A stretch of DNA of 64,000 bases from Plantago major. Its lineage: Eukaryota; Streptophyta; Magnoliopsida; Lamiales; Plantaginaceae. Shown in pieces: positions 22,581 through 33,639 of the stretch (position 1 is its first letter; the number at the start of each line of letters is the position of its first letter). Position numbers and translations under genes: made by a program. The DNA lies in contig JAIFAC010000422.1 in the NCBI GenBank assembly GCA_026545765.1, forward strand, positions 1 through 64,000, read 5' to 3'. Below the pieces are notes generated by a model, which saw only the letters and a program-made list of their open reading frames with translations, was not told where the DNA came from and ran no database searches.

Positions 22581-23603
22581 CCATAATTCTAATATACGAA
22601 GTTTTCCTAATGTATAATATATATACAATAATAATGAACATTAATATTTGTACCAACACAAAATTTACATCTCATGACAGCCTGGCTCATCATGGCTATA
22701 CATTTACCCGGAAGGATCATCTCCTCAAGTACACCAAGGACAATTACAACAATCCTCTTATTTACTTTCTAGAAAATGGTAACGTTATTCCTGAACTTGT
22801 TGCCTTCTCTTTGATTTTGTCTATAGTGGTACCATGACGCATACCATATTAGTATGCGGTACGATAGAGGAAACCATCATCTTTAATGCTCGTTATTCAA
22901 TTAAATTACTCGTTATTATATATATTTCGCACGTAATGTTCAATTGTACTTTGGTGAAAGTCTCACTAATAAACTATATTTTGCCCGTTCATACAAAAGA
23001 CGGTGCTAAATGTTTTAAATATAATAACGAATCATTAATTGTAGACCGTAGGTTAAACTGATGACGTACGCTATTTATTTTAGTATTTGTTTTTGTTTTG
23101 TGTTTACCAAATTGGTAGGAATGAGTACCAAGAACGACCCAAACCTGACAGTGGAGGGGGTCTAGATGATGAGATCAGAATAAGTTCCACTTCGCAGCAC
23201 TTAGAAGCCATGAGGATGGCCATCGATCTGTATGCATCTCTAAACCTTCACTTATACACAAGTTACTATAATTTATCGCCTTTTATGTAGATATCGTATA
23301 TCTAACTTAGACCACTCCCAATAGGTCGTCGCGACGACCGTGAATAGTTGCGGTCGTGGAGCGACCGATTTACCGAATTAACGCAGAAAAAACTCGTCCA
23401 ATGTGTCATTGGACAACCGTGAATAGTTTTTTTTTTTCATATTTTTTTTAACTTGCTTAACATATTATAAGAGTGTTTAAAAGTTGAAATTACTCAAATT
23501 GGATTCTTAAAACTCATTTTATAATTTATTGAGATTGAAAAATATAGTCGTTCTTAATGAAAACTCGTTTATTGAAATCAAACGGATACAACATCACAAC
23601 ATT

Positions 23604-24925
23604 TTACAATCCTAATACATGATTGAAATGAAAGCACACAACAGCAAACATAGAAATGAAAGCACACAACATTAGAAAGGAAAGCACACAACAACAAACA
23701 TAGAAGGAATCACATTTCAACTCGGCCTTCACCTTCGCAGGATAGCATGCTCCATCTGTCAAGTTGTCGATTTGTTTTGGAGCTCGATCATCATTTGGTA
23801 CTTCCCAACGTAGTGCCTTCATGTTGACTCTCGAAGCCTTCTCAGATCCGCAGACTTCCGCCTTCATTCGTGATCACTTCAAGCTTCCTCTCCTCAAACT
23901 CAAGCCTCCGCTACCAAATGCTTCCTTTCCTCAATCTTCCTCATTTTAAGCTCAAGCCTCTTCTCCTCAATTGTATTCATGCCTTGAAGGATTCATTCAA
24001 ACCGCCCATCACCGAGGTTCCACTCAACCCCCGCCTTTGAAGGCCTTTGCCTTATCACGACCCATAGCGCTTCGATGCAATTTCGCCAGATCATCATTGC
24101 GTTCAAACCCTTTTGGTACCGCCTCCCACCACTAACATCAACATCGATAGCCTCAAACCGATCCACCACCATATGCCCGAGGTTGTGCCTCGCGATTTCA
24201 CCCTGCACACCGTGAAATTCATGTGAGATTGCCATCATGATAGTGCCTCATTGCTTCCCAACAATGCATGTTATTAAACTTAGTGCCCGCCTGCTTAGGT
24301 AGCCTTTTCGCCATGTTGATAACATCGCCATTGTAACCGCTTATCTCCAACACATCTTTCCGCATCATCATAAGTCGAGACAAAGTGGTTTACATCTTCT
24401 TTCATCCGAGTCCACCTACCACGAGTGAATTTGCGCTCGAGGTAGACCTAAGAGGATGGCCATCTCTAATGTTTTGCTCCTGCATTTCGGACTTCCACAA
24501 ACATCAAGTATACGCATGTTGGTGGCTTTCACCGGATCCTCACTTAACGACATGAAAATCGGATGAGAGCACGATCCTCCTCTTCGAGAACGAATTTCGA
24601 CCCATCCTTTTCTTCCTCTTTCCCGGTTGAGGCCGCTTTTTTCCAAAGAGTTTGTAGGTTTCCTTCCTTTCCCTTTTGTCGAAGTTCCGCTGAGTCTCCT
24701 AATGCATTCGGATCGGTGATTAACCAAATGCATAAGTTGAACAATTGGGTTGTATGGATTGTAGCATCCTATCAGATCAGAATGAAGGTTCCGCTGGCCT
24801 TTGGGTGAGATGGGATTTGGGAGTTCGAGGACACCATAAAACTCATTCGTAAATGCTTGTATTTTATCCAACATTCCTTGTTGAATGAGCCATATGTATG
24901 TGATGCTCAAACGGGTTTTGTGCAT
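23604..24925 (-). CDS. Harbinger-associated Myb/SANT-like protein (ORF1), frameshifted
   Basis: This resembles the DNA-binding partner protein encoded by PIF/Harbinger elements (often mis-annotated as glutathione S-transferase T3-like). Pieces in order are an N-terminal linker, a Myb-like part (EEEDRALIR, SLSEDPVKATNM), then after frame changes RWTRMKEDVNHFVSTYDDAE and TKFNNMHCWEAMRHY, which match the usual trihelix/SANT pattern ending in F.HCW. A downstream basic/acidic tail reaches 23604. The family is thought to help the transposase enter the nucleus and bind ends. At least three frameshifts break it here. Confidence 0.55.
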
Positions 24926-25430
24926 TGAGTTTGGAGGGGTTCAATTCGAGTAGACATTTTAGCTTGAGTTTAAGAAGTGGAAGATGAGAGGAAATTGAGG
25001 TGTGTGAAATGAGTTGTGAATGGGTTGTATTTATAGATCTCAAAAATATACCGTTGGAGTATTTTTATTTAATATTACTTTATAAATTACTCCTCCGCTC
25101 CATGTATTTCTTTCCATTTTTCCATTTCAATGCTCCATTAAAAATTTTCCATTTTCTTTTATGAAAACCCACTATCTCCATTATTAATATTTTAATCTCT
25201 CTCTTTCATACTTTTTCAATTCTCTTTCTTACTTTTTACTATACACTTACTATTTCATCTATATAAATCCATTTTTTACTCAAATTTCTTAAAATTTGTG
25301 AAAAAAAACAAAAAGAAATGGAATGGATAAGTAATTTTAAAATTAAAAAATTAAAAAGAAGTCGGTGGGCTCAGACGGCCTCCCAGTTACATGGGCCCAG
25401 TAACGGCTGGGAGCTCGAATCAGTATGAAT

Positions 25431-25516
25431 GACCACTCCCATTGGGAGTGGTCTAAGGTCGATAAAGATCGCGTGCACCACTTGTCATGTAATGACCACT
25501 CCCATTGGAAGTGGTC
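25431..25516. repeat. Two palindromic terminal-repeat copies at the right end of the Harbinger element
   Basis: The 23-bp near-palindromes at 25431-25453 and 25494-25516 each consist of the terminal repeat GACCACTCCC plus its own inverse, 40 bp apart. Only the outer one is followed by the TTA duplication. Confidence 0.65.
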
Positions 25517-25535
25517 TTATAAATTAATACGATGA

Positions 25536-25853
<318 letters not shown>

Positions 25854-26537
25854 TAGCTAGCTGAGTTTGCATTTTGTTTTTGTTTATCCATCCAAACAAA
25901 TAAGTGTTTCGCAAACACACTTGATTGTATGTTATTTTTAATTGCCTGTGGTTGTTGTCATTGGCATGCCGTGCCGCCTGGATTACTTCTCCCCAAATAA
26001 TAATGATAATAATTAATTATTATTATTACTATTAATATTATTATTTTTACCGGCCATTGTTGGCTTAATTCCAGAAAAAACTTCAGCTTACTTAAGATGT
26101 GAGAGCTGCTAAAAAAGCTATCCATAACGCCGACGGATTAATGTACGTAATGGACATGCCGGTAAATAAAAAAAATATTATTATTATTATTATTTAAAAA
26201 GTACTTCTTCCCTTCCTACCGTTCTGGTTGGTACTGTATACGGATCAAGACACAAACTCATTACAATTCACTATTTAAATTTTGTAAGATGGGTTTCTAC
26301 TTTCCATATTGGGCTTGTTGTAGCAAATTTGTTGTTTGGTTGATTGGCTTCATGGTGGACATAAAGTGAAAATGTGGAAGAGGAATTTAACAGTTAGACA
26401 CTAACTATTACTATGGATAGAGAGATGTCTAACTATTACTATAGATAGAGAGAGACTATAGACACAAGTATCGTGAGCGTGCTATAGATAGAGAGACTAT
26501 AGACACAAGTATCCCGTGAGCGGACGTACTCATCACA

Positions 26538-27441
26538 TTATGAATCTGATGGATCGGAGTTTACATCTAAGCCAAGGCGCAGCCAATTCTCATCACCTTC
26601 CTCACTCCTCCTCAACCGTTTCGAACCTCCGATCGAAACCCCAAATATCCTAGGGCACATTCCTTCTCCTCCTTCCTCCTCCTCCTCCACCGACTTCCCT
26701 TCGGCCGGAACAATCTCCGGCACACTACCAGCATCCTTACTCACCGCGAAATTCGAGAACACATTACTGCACAAGCTACGCAGCCGGTCCAGCTCCTGGC
26801 TCAGCTGCGAGTTCTCTCTCCTCAGCCGGTTATTCTCCTCTATAATCTCTGGCGCAGATCCGGACACATTAGCCGGCGGCAGGCGATGAATTCGATGACA
26901 GCACCTGCTCATCACCGGGGTTCACCGGAGACGCCTTCGCCGGCGGCAATGGCACCGTCACCGGCTGAGCGGTAGGAATCCCAGTCGCTACGGCGCCGGG
27001 AGTCGAGATTTTCCGGCGCTGTATCTCTTTGAGTAAAACCTTTTCGCCTCTTCGGAAACAATCGGTTGTGAATTCCCATCTGTTTGTGAATTCACATCTA
27101 TCTGGTACAACTTTCCGAAATCCCTAATTATCAAACATAGATTGAACGATGAATTCAGATGAAAATTGGGGGAGATGAGATTGAGATTTTATGTGGCGTT
27201 TGCTTACATAGGTGTTGAGCTGCCTGACGGAGCTGGAGAAATTGTTGTGTTTGAAGCATTTGGGGAGCAAATCCCTAACGAATTCAGCTGGTCGCCAAAC
27301 GATGAATGCTATTCCGGCTTCGTTCCATGATATCATATCGTCGAGACTCGGATCGTCTACAATTTGGTACGTTTTGGTCAGAAACGGCGTCGGAATTGAC
27401 CTCTGTGAATAGCCTCCCGCCGGAGTAGAGTCGCCGCTCAT
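26538..27441 (-). CDS. Class-B heat-shock transcription factor (HSFB), two exons, with duplication and frameshift
   Basis: Exon 1 (27441-27208) encodes the first half of the HSF DNA-binding domain: [58 protein letters not shown]. The intron (27207-27124) sits at the position conserved in all plant HSFs. Exon 2 resumes GFRKVVPDR and [17 protein letters not shown]. Next come a Pro/Val linker, the oligomerisation coiled coil ([20 protein letters not shown]) and the class-B tetrapeptide-type repressor motif IFGVSIGG beside basic KRLRR. The stop is at 26540-26538. Class B HSFs usually act as repressors or co-regulators. Two oddities stand out. An 18-bp tandem duplication inserts CEFTNR before WEFTTD in the DNA-binding domain. 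A one-base shift near 26885 separates SSNSSP from [10 protein letters not shown]. The shift may be a sequence error, as both sides are well preserved. Confidence 0.9.
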
Positions 27442-27592
27442 TTCACGGTGGAATCCAATCTAATCCCTAGATGACAATTAGTAAAATGTTCAAAGCTAAA
27501 CTGCTGAGACTTAATTAATTTCATTCAATTGAATATTTGAATTGAATATTTGAATTGTGCGGCTGAATCTTTTGTATAGGACTTTCATAACT

Positions 27593-27645
27593 TTCCAGAA
27601 TTTCAGAAGAGTTTCTCTGAAAATATATCCCTTTCTAGAATGTTC
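27593..27645 (-). promoter_or_regulatory. Heat-shock element cluster and TATA box of the HSFB gene
   Basis: TTCTAGAATGTTC (27633-27645) is a perfect three-unit heat-shock element (TTCnnGAAnnTTC). On the coding strand it lies just upstream of a TATA-like GGATATATTTTC (about 27630-27619). Further imperfect units (TTCCAGAA at 27593-27600, TTCTCTGAA at 27613-27621) follow toward the gene. The block lies 150-205 bp upstream of the ATG at 27441. This predicts heat-inducible expression and HSF auto-regulation. Confidence 0.65.
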
Positions 27646-27789
27646 GTGCAAAGAGAGAAAAAAAAATGGAAACGATGATGGTTTTAATGGATTTATAATA
27701 ATACTGATAAGGAGTAGACATGTGTAAGGACCAAAACGAAAAAACAGAGTAATAGCAGAAAAACAATATTCTTTAATCGTTCCCACGAA

Positions 27790-29080
27790 TCAGAGAAGTC
27801 TCATAAACACCAAGAAACACATTCTTGAAACAGAGAAACATGTGTAAGGACCAAAACGAAGACACGTACTAGTCTAAAATCAAGCACAACAGAAGCTTAG
27901 AGGAACCAGACTGAACTTTCGCAAATATACAAAGAACAAAACCGAACGACACAACTAGCCAAACTCGCAGTCCCGCCCCCGCAACAACCAAAAACGAACC
28001 AAGGTGGGCAAACTTACCGATTGAGAATTTTGCAGTGGTGAAAGAAAAATGGAGGCTTTAAGATAACGGGGTTTACACGAACAAGATCTATGACTTGCAA
28101 GGATCTCAACGGCATGAACGGTGTAATATTTGGTAGATGTTTGGCTAGGTATCGAATCCGAAACGAGGTTTGCCAGGTTAAAATATATGTAGACATGGAG
28201 TAACGATGGGTTACTGGAGTACGGTTTAGAAGATGGTAAAAGTTGACTATGTAGAGAAAAGTGATAAGGAAGAAACCACAACTAGCTAAAATGTGGAAGA
28301 GGAATTTAACAGTTCGACACTAATTATTACTACCTCCGCTTTTTAAAAACTTACTATATTGATTTCCATTAACTGCCTCCGATTGATCAGAATTATTTAA
28401 CGATAATAAGAATATTTAATAAAATCATATAATGAAAATTTAGTAATTAAATTTTTATTATATGATTTTATTTAATTATTTACTATTATAGTTTAAGAAG
28501 AATTTACACAAAGTTTTATATACTGACCGCAGTAATAAGAAACGATGTTTTAAAAGGAATCTTATGAGTACTATAGATAGAGAGAGTGTAAGAAAAACTC
28601 CCAATCTCGAATGCAAAAGAGAGAGAGAGAAAAAGGAGCAAATCGGAAAAAGCACTCTCGAATGAGAGCATTCAGACTGGTCGGAGTCATCCTCTCGATT
28701 GAGAGTTTTGATTTTCACCTCCCTTGTTTTTCGTTCATCAACTCCATATATTGGTGAGATTTACCCATATCTTGTGTGTGTTTTGGAAAGGCCCACGATT
28801 CTCTAGATTTGATTTGATCTTATATCTTTGCTTTTATTTTACCCTTTTGCTTTTCAAAATTAAAAATCATTTGCTATCTAGTAACATTTCTGTGATACGT
28901 CGATCCACACACGTGCACTCTAATATAGCCCAACCCTCTCTGGTGTTTGGGTGTGTGTTTTTATTTTGTCTCATAGCTTTACAGATATTCCATTTGGTGT
29001 CTATGTGCTTTCTACCCTTTAATCGCCTTTGCCACTCTCCGCCTCGTGATATCGATACGACTACTTAAATCGATCTTGTG
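27790..29080. other. Intergenic DNA between HSFB and a LINE scrap
   Basis: No gene is recognised. A direct repeat of ATGTGTAAGGACCAAAACGA occurs at about 27720 and 27840. A GA-rich run lies at 28618-28635. A short ACTACCTCCGCTTTTT at 28330 hints at a MITE end. Confidence 0.4.
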
Positions 29081-29082
29081 GT

Positions 29083-29547
29083 CAATGGAGAAAGTCAGGC
29101 AAATTACTATTGATGAGGACAAGAAAGTCAGGGTCCCGGATGAATTGTGGTCATCGGGAAATATGGATTTCAGCAAGGTGTTAGTGGGGAGATGTCTTTC
29201 GAGAAAAGCTATCCATCTCGAATCGTTTGAACGAACTATGATCAACAATTGGGGTCCATCCAGGGGTGTTTCTTTTTAACCAAATCGGGGGTGATAGGTT
29301 TATCTTCAAGTTTGAGAATGTGTTGGAAATGCAACGGGTTTTATGGAGGAGTCTGTGGTCGTTCGATTGTAATTTGGTGGTTCTGCGCATTGTACCCAAT
29401 GGTGAGGTGCCTGCAAATGTTGATCTAGACATTTGTGACATTACGGTACAAGTATCTGGTCTACCTTTCTCATTCATTCATGTAAAGATGACCGAGTTTT
29501 TGGGGAACACGATAGTTAGCAGTCGGAATGCCATACTCCAAGTTTGA
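29083..29547 (+). pseudogene. LINE ORF1 fragment (DUF4283 domain)
   Basis: The sequence reads MEKVRQITIDEDKKVRVPDE, then VGRCLSRKAIHLESFERTMI, and after a frame change in a T run at about 29270 FNQIGGDRFIFKFENVLEMQ, then RSLWSFDCNLVVLRI and DICDITVQVSGLPFSF. This is a DUF4283 domain from a LINE ORF1 different from the one at 5.3 kb. It stops before any zinc knuckle and runs into a purine-rich tract. No ORF2 is present, so it is a truncated relic. Confidence 0.75.
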
Positions 29548-29589
29548 ATGTATAGCCCAATCCGAGTCGTCATAATAGTTTCCATGGAG

Positions 29590-29680
29590 TCGCTTAATGG
29601 GGAGGAAGAAGAAAAAATGGGGGAGGAAGAAGAAATGGAGGAGGAAGAAGAAATGGGGGAGAAAGAAGAAAAAAATTGGG
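29590..29680 (+). repeat. Purine-rich GGA/GAA low-complexity tract
   Basis: Repeats of GAGGAAGAAGAAATGGGG would encode runs of Glu (EEEEKMGEEEEMEEEEE) with no domain. It is a simple repeat rather than a gene. Confidence 0.7.
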
Positions 29681-29882
29681 TATATTTTGAAAACAAATTT
29701 TATTGGGGTTTAATTTACAATAATAATGAGTCATTGTTGTAATTTATAACATTAGAGTCCAATGTGTAGTAAATTGAAGATTGTAAATTGCAACTAAGTC
29801 CAATTCATTTTCTTTTTCATTTATTTTACTTCTGGTCAACTCAAAAATCAAAGTGTTTATAGAATTGTTTGAATAGAAGGGA

Positions 29883-29926
29883 CTAAACTGTAATTGGCCC
29901 AAATTTAAGGGCTGATTACAGTTTAG
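29883..29926. repeat. Perfect 12-bp inverted repeat (hairpin)
   Basis: CTAAACTGTAAT at 29883-29894 is mirrored by ATTACAGTTTAG at 29915-29926 across a 20-bp loop. GCCCAAATTTAAGGG is directly repeated in and after the loop. This may be the end of a degraded MITE. Confidence 0.6.
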
Positions 29927-30639
29927 CCCAAATTTAAGGGACTAAATTATTCCATCGACATGTCTTTGTGTGCCAAGTTTAGTGCCCCTAGCGTTATGAG
30001 ACTAATCCATGTAGAAAATCTAATAAGGTAGGATTTCCTCGGACCTGTTGACATAATAAGATATAGAGAAAATTACATATACAACCCTGCAATATAGCCT
30101 CTTTTCAATTTAGCCCCTTCTATTCAAACAATTACAGATCAACCCATTTTTTACTCATGAAAAAAAATCTAATTACAGATACACCCAATAGTCAACGGAA
30201 GTGGTGACCTGTCATGTGATTTTGCTGATGTGGATGATAAAGTCATAAAGAATAACGAAAATGCCATTCAGTTTATTGATTTTTGACTTTCTTAATTGGT
30301 TTCTTTTTCTTTTCTTTTCTTTTTGCTTTTCTTTTTTCCTCCTTTTCTTTTGGCGCCAGTGGCATTTGGGTGTGTATGTAATTAACTATCACAATTACAG
30401 GGATGTATATGTAATTGATTTGAATCTAGTTTTAACGGTTAGTTAGTGAACCACGTGACTATCACGTGGGGTCAGATCGTAATTAGCTATCTATATTTGA
30501 GGGACTAATTTGTAATTGATTTGAAAATTTTGAAAAAAACTAGCCATTATTTTTGGTGGTTTGGCTATAAATCCTCCATTCTTCACACTTCTCCTCACTT
30601 GTTTTGATCCATAATTGCACACACTTCCTCAAGATGCAT

Positions 30640-30990
30640 TCAAGTAGCTCAAGTACAAAGGTGACTGATGGTGGCGTCGAATTTATCATAGCTCGACCGT
30701 GTTAGAGGATTTACGATAACACGCTCCACTTCAAGAGCAAATCTGGGAAGGTTGTACCATATGTGCGGTATACATGGTTGGTCTAGTTGGTGTATTCCAA
30801 CCGAAGAGCAAGCCTACACCTTGGAGCAGAATTTGGAAGAACAAAGGGTGGAGGAAGTTGACCCAAATGGAAGGATTGAGCAAGCGCAAGAGTTGAAGAT
30901 CCCTACATGGGACTTAGGCAACTCATTTCACCAACCTAGTGTTGTCGGGTCGCCTATTTGTTCTTTGATTATGAAATGCATCTTCTAAGG
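30640..30990 (+). pseudogene. Unrecognised plus-strand coding-like stretch in the MULE-like unit
   Basis: The open frame from 30752 reads MYHMCGIHGWSSWCIPTEEQ and then an acidic EEQRVEEVDPNGR. Before it, MHSSSSSTKVTDGGVEF is in another frame. The Asn-x-Gly-Arg...Cys...Trp pattern faintly recalls a GRF zinc finger, but it is too weak to call. Confidence 0.2.
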
Positions 30991-31477
30991 CAATGTTTAG
31001 TGATGCAGTAGTAATGTAATAGTCCCAATGTAATATGTAGTGTAATATGTATGTATGCAAAATTTTCCAGAAATGAATGAACCAACCATTTGCATAAAAT
31101 GATTCATACCAATCCATCAAAAAACTTGCAAAAAAAAGATCCATAAATGATCCATCCAATCAAGTAATACATAAAGCCAAGCCATGGCAAAAAAGATCTA
31201 CAAGATCCATAAATAATCTGTTTGATTATGAAATGCATCTTCTAAGGCAATGTTTAGTGATGCAGTAGTAATGTAATAGTCCCAATGTAATATGTAGGGT
31301 AATATGTATGTATGCAAAATTTTCCAGAAATGAATGAACCAACCATTTGCATAAAATGATTCATACCAATCCATCAATAAACTTGCAAAAAAGATCCATA
31401 AATGATCCATCCAGTCAAGTAATATATAAAGCCAAGCCATGGCAAAAAAGATATACAAGATCCATAACAATCCATCA
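30964..31477. repeat. Tandem duplication, two copies of about 257 bp
   Basis: TTTGATTATGAAATGCATCT starts at 30964 and again at 31221. The copies stay nearly identical to the end (GCAAAAAAGAT...ACAAGATCCATAA). High similarity suggests a recent event. Confidence 0.85.
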
Positions 31478-31613
31478 ACAAACTTCCAAGCATAATAACC
31501 TAGCCATCAACTGCACCATTAAGCAACATAACAACAGTACCATCAGATGCACTATCAGGCCAAAAAGAAATGTTTCTGACAAAAGAAGGAAGTTCAAACA
31601 ACACAAGATACCT

Positions 31614-31995
31614 TCACAGATTATCAAAGTTAGGAGGAGTCATATTCTGACTAGATGGTCCTTCATTTCCATTTCCATTTCTCTTTCTCTTGTTTTGCTG
31701 GGTTCTTCTAGGATTTGCTCCAGCTTCAGCATTTGTTCCACCATTATTTGCTCCAATTCCACTTCCAGATGCACCATCATTTGAAGTTCTTCCAGTCCTT
31801 GCAGCCCTAGCTCTATGTTGGCCTCCTCCCTGATATTTAAACAAGACAGGAACAAGTTAGGGAATTAAAGTAATATTGTACTCAAATTAGTTATTGTAGG
31901 GGATGTAACTTACAGGTTGGGTGCATTTTCTTTTTGTATGAACTTAGGGCCACAAGTCGCATTTAAATGCACTTCTTATTCCTCTAGCTCCTGCA
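31614..31995 (-). pseudogene. C-terminal part of the MULE-like gene
   Basis: The open frame 31844-31614 encodes a Gly/Asn/Arg-rich tail (GGGQHRARAARTGRTSNDGA, then RRTQQNKRKRNGNG) ending in a stop. Such tails are common at the C-terminus of MULE proteins. Upstream, GARGIRSAFKCDLWPKF runs to the Copia-2 insertion point and connects with SPIPSPPHA on the other side (56073 onwards). The product as it stood before insertion had no catalytic DDE core. Confidence 0.45.
31991..31995. repeat. Target-site duplication of Copia-2, left copy (CTGCA)
   Basis: CTGCA directly precedes the left LTR and recurs at 56068-56072 after the right LTR. Confidence 0.92.
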
Positions 31996-33384
31996 TGTTG
32001 GTCCAGATAACGGCAAAGTAAAAGACTAGACGGGGTGAATAGTCTTTTAAAACTTTTGTCGATAAACATTTCTCGAAACTGTGGGTTTCGATACTTAAAT
32101 TCAGAGCGGAAGACTTTAAGATAGGTAAGTGTAAACAAAAAGTATGTGTGTGCTTTTTGGTCAAAGATAAATGCGTAAAGGTAAATAACATGAAGTATAG
32201 TGGTATCCGGAGGTGGCGAATCCTCCAACTAATCCACTTCGTCTTCGAGACCTAGAATTCACTAGAACAGATAATCGAGTTCACCTTACAATAATCCTAT
32301 TCTAAGATTCCTAAACAAATGGTTCCCAACCAAATGTCCTCGAAGTTATTCCTCACTCCTAGAGCTAAGTACTTCCTCTACTCAGATAACCTTGAGTTAT
32401 TCCCCATTTCCCAAATCAAGTACTTCCTCCACTCCACGCCTCGATGGTGTCAAGTTATAAGGTTTGTCGAGAGGCTTCTTGTATAACTTTTCGCTTATGT
32501 TTCCAGAGAGCCTAATAGAACAAGACTACTTAATACACTTGTTCAAAGGTATGACAATCATTCTTTATCGACCCAAGTAATTGATGTCCGCTCGAGAATG
32601 AGCTTCGTAAAGGTTATCCGATAGTTCAACTCATTCACTTAATAACAATCTCTTGTTAAGGTTCGTGACAACTTAGAACTACTAGTGATTCTTCAAGCAA
32701 CAGAAGCTTTCGTAAAGGGTAGTAGAGTGCTTGAGAGAATACTTTGCTAGATTGTAAGTTTGTGTTAGATCGCTCTTTCGTCGTTATTTTCTCAAAGATC
32801 TAAGCGTGTGATATTTATAGATGAATTAGAGAGTCGCTGATGTTATCCGTTAGACACAATTCAAATTCATTTATACTTATCTTGAAATGAGTACTCGTAA
32901 GTCCTTGTCTCATATCTCGTAGAGGATCGTGCTTTAGCGGTTTTTCCGCCGATGCAATTAATGCATATGTACTATTTCTTGTCCGTAGTCTTCAACGGAT
33001 ACATTAGCCTTCGATGGCTTGCATGCTCCATACTCATGATGTCATATGTTCTAGAATCATGTTTCAAAAGTAACTAAATGCACTTAAGAAAAGATTAAGG
33101 ACATAGTCTTTCCGAGTGAGACTAAACCTTGGTGTCTTCATAAATCTTGTGCAATCTCCGGTCTTGTAATCTTCAGAAAATCTCCATTGCTAGGATTGAT
33201 CTTCATGGTCTTCTTGGAAATAAAAAATACATTCAGAGACCTATAATCCTAATACAAGATTTACTATACTAATCATACTCAGGATTTCTTTACAATGTTC
33301 AAGTGAACTAAGAGTACTTAATCACCTTTCCGCAAAGATAAGAACATGTGATGAATGATCAAAATACTAATGATATTCCTAACA
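31996..33384 (-). repeat. Copia-2 3' LTR
   Basis: The 1,389-bp copy begins TGTTGGTCCAGATAACGG and ends ATATTCCTAACA. It pairs with 53020-56067 once the solo LTR is removed. Confidence 0.94.
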
Positions 33385-33399
33385 AATTTCCCTTTTGAT
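33385..33399 (-). other. Polypurine tract of Copia-2
   Basis: On the minus strand TCAAAAGGGAAATT abuts the 3' LTR, as in Copia-1. Confidence 0.8.
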
Positions 33400-33639
33400 C
33401 ACCATCCATGACTATCTTTAAAGTCCTATTACAAATTTGTAATCCCGAAGAGAAAACAATCCACCACTTAATCATTTCAAATGATATTCAATTTTAGTCA
33501 ATTATGCGTAGTAAACATCAACCAAATCACAAGAAGTGACCTTTGCTGATAAGTTGTCATCTATTAAAATGTATCTGAGAGTATGATCTTCAGATAGGTA
33601 CAGTTTACAGAGTGAGATGCAACTTTTAGAGATAGAGAA

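Larger units (their letters stand above)
23310..25516 (-). mobile_element. PIF/Harbinger-type DNA transposon, 2.2 kb, in the last GH1 intron
   Basis: The ends are GACCACTCCCAATAGG on the left and, inverted on the right, GACCACTTCCAATGGG. The flanking duplication is TTA (23307-23309 and 25517-25519), the hallmark of PIF/Harbinger. The element carries a Myb/SANT-like gene on the minus strand but no recognisable DDE transposase, so it is probably non-autonomous. The host intron is 23230-25549 and would be only 113 bp without it. Confidence 0.8.
30073..31990 (-). mobile_element. MULE-like (Mutator) unit, left part
   Basis: The left end (AAAATTACATATACAACCC near 30075) resembles, with mismatches, the inverted right end near 57425 (GGGAATTACGTTTCGTACCC). 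Ends of this kind occur on plant MULE relatives. The unit's minus-strand gene is interrupted by Copia-2 with a CTGCA duplication, and the right part is 56073-57430. A 9-bp target duplication was not found, so the class is inferred. Confidence 0.45.
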
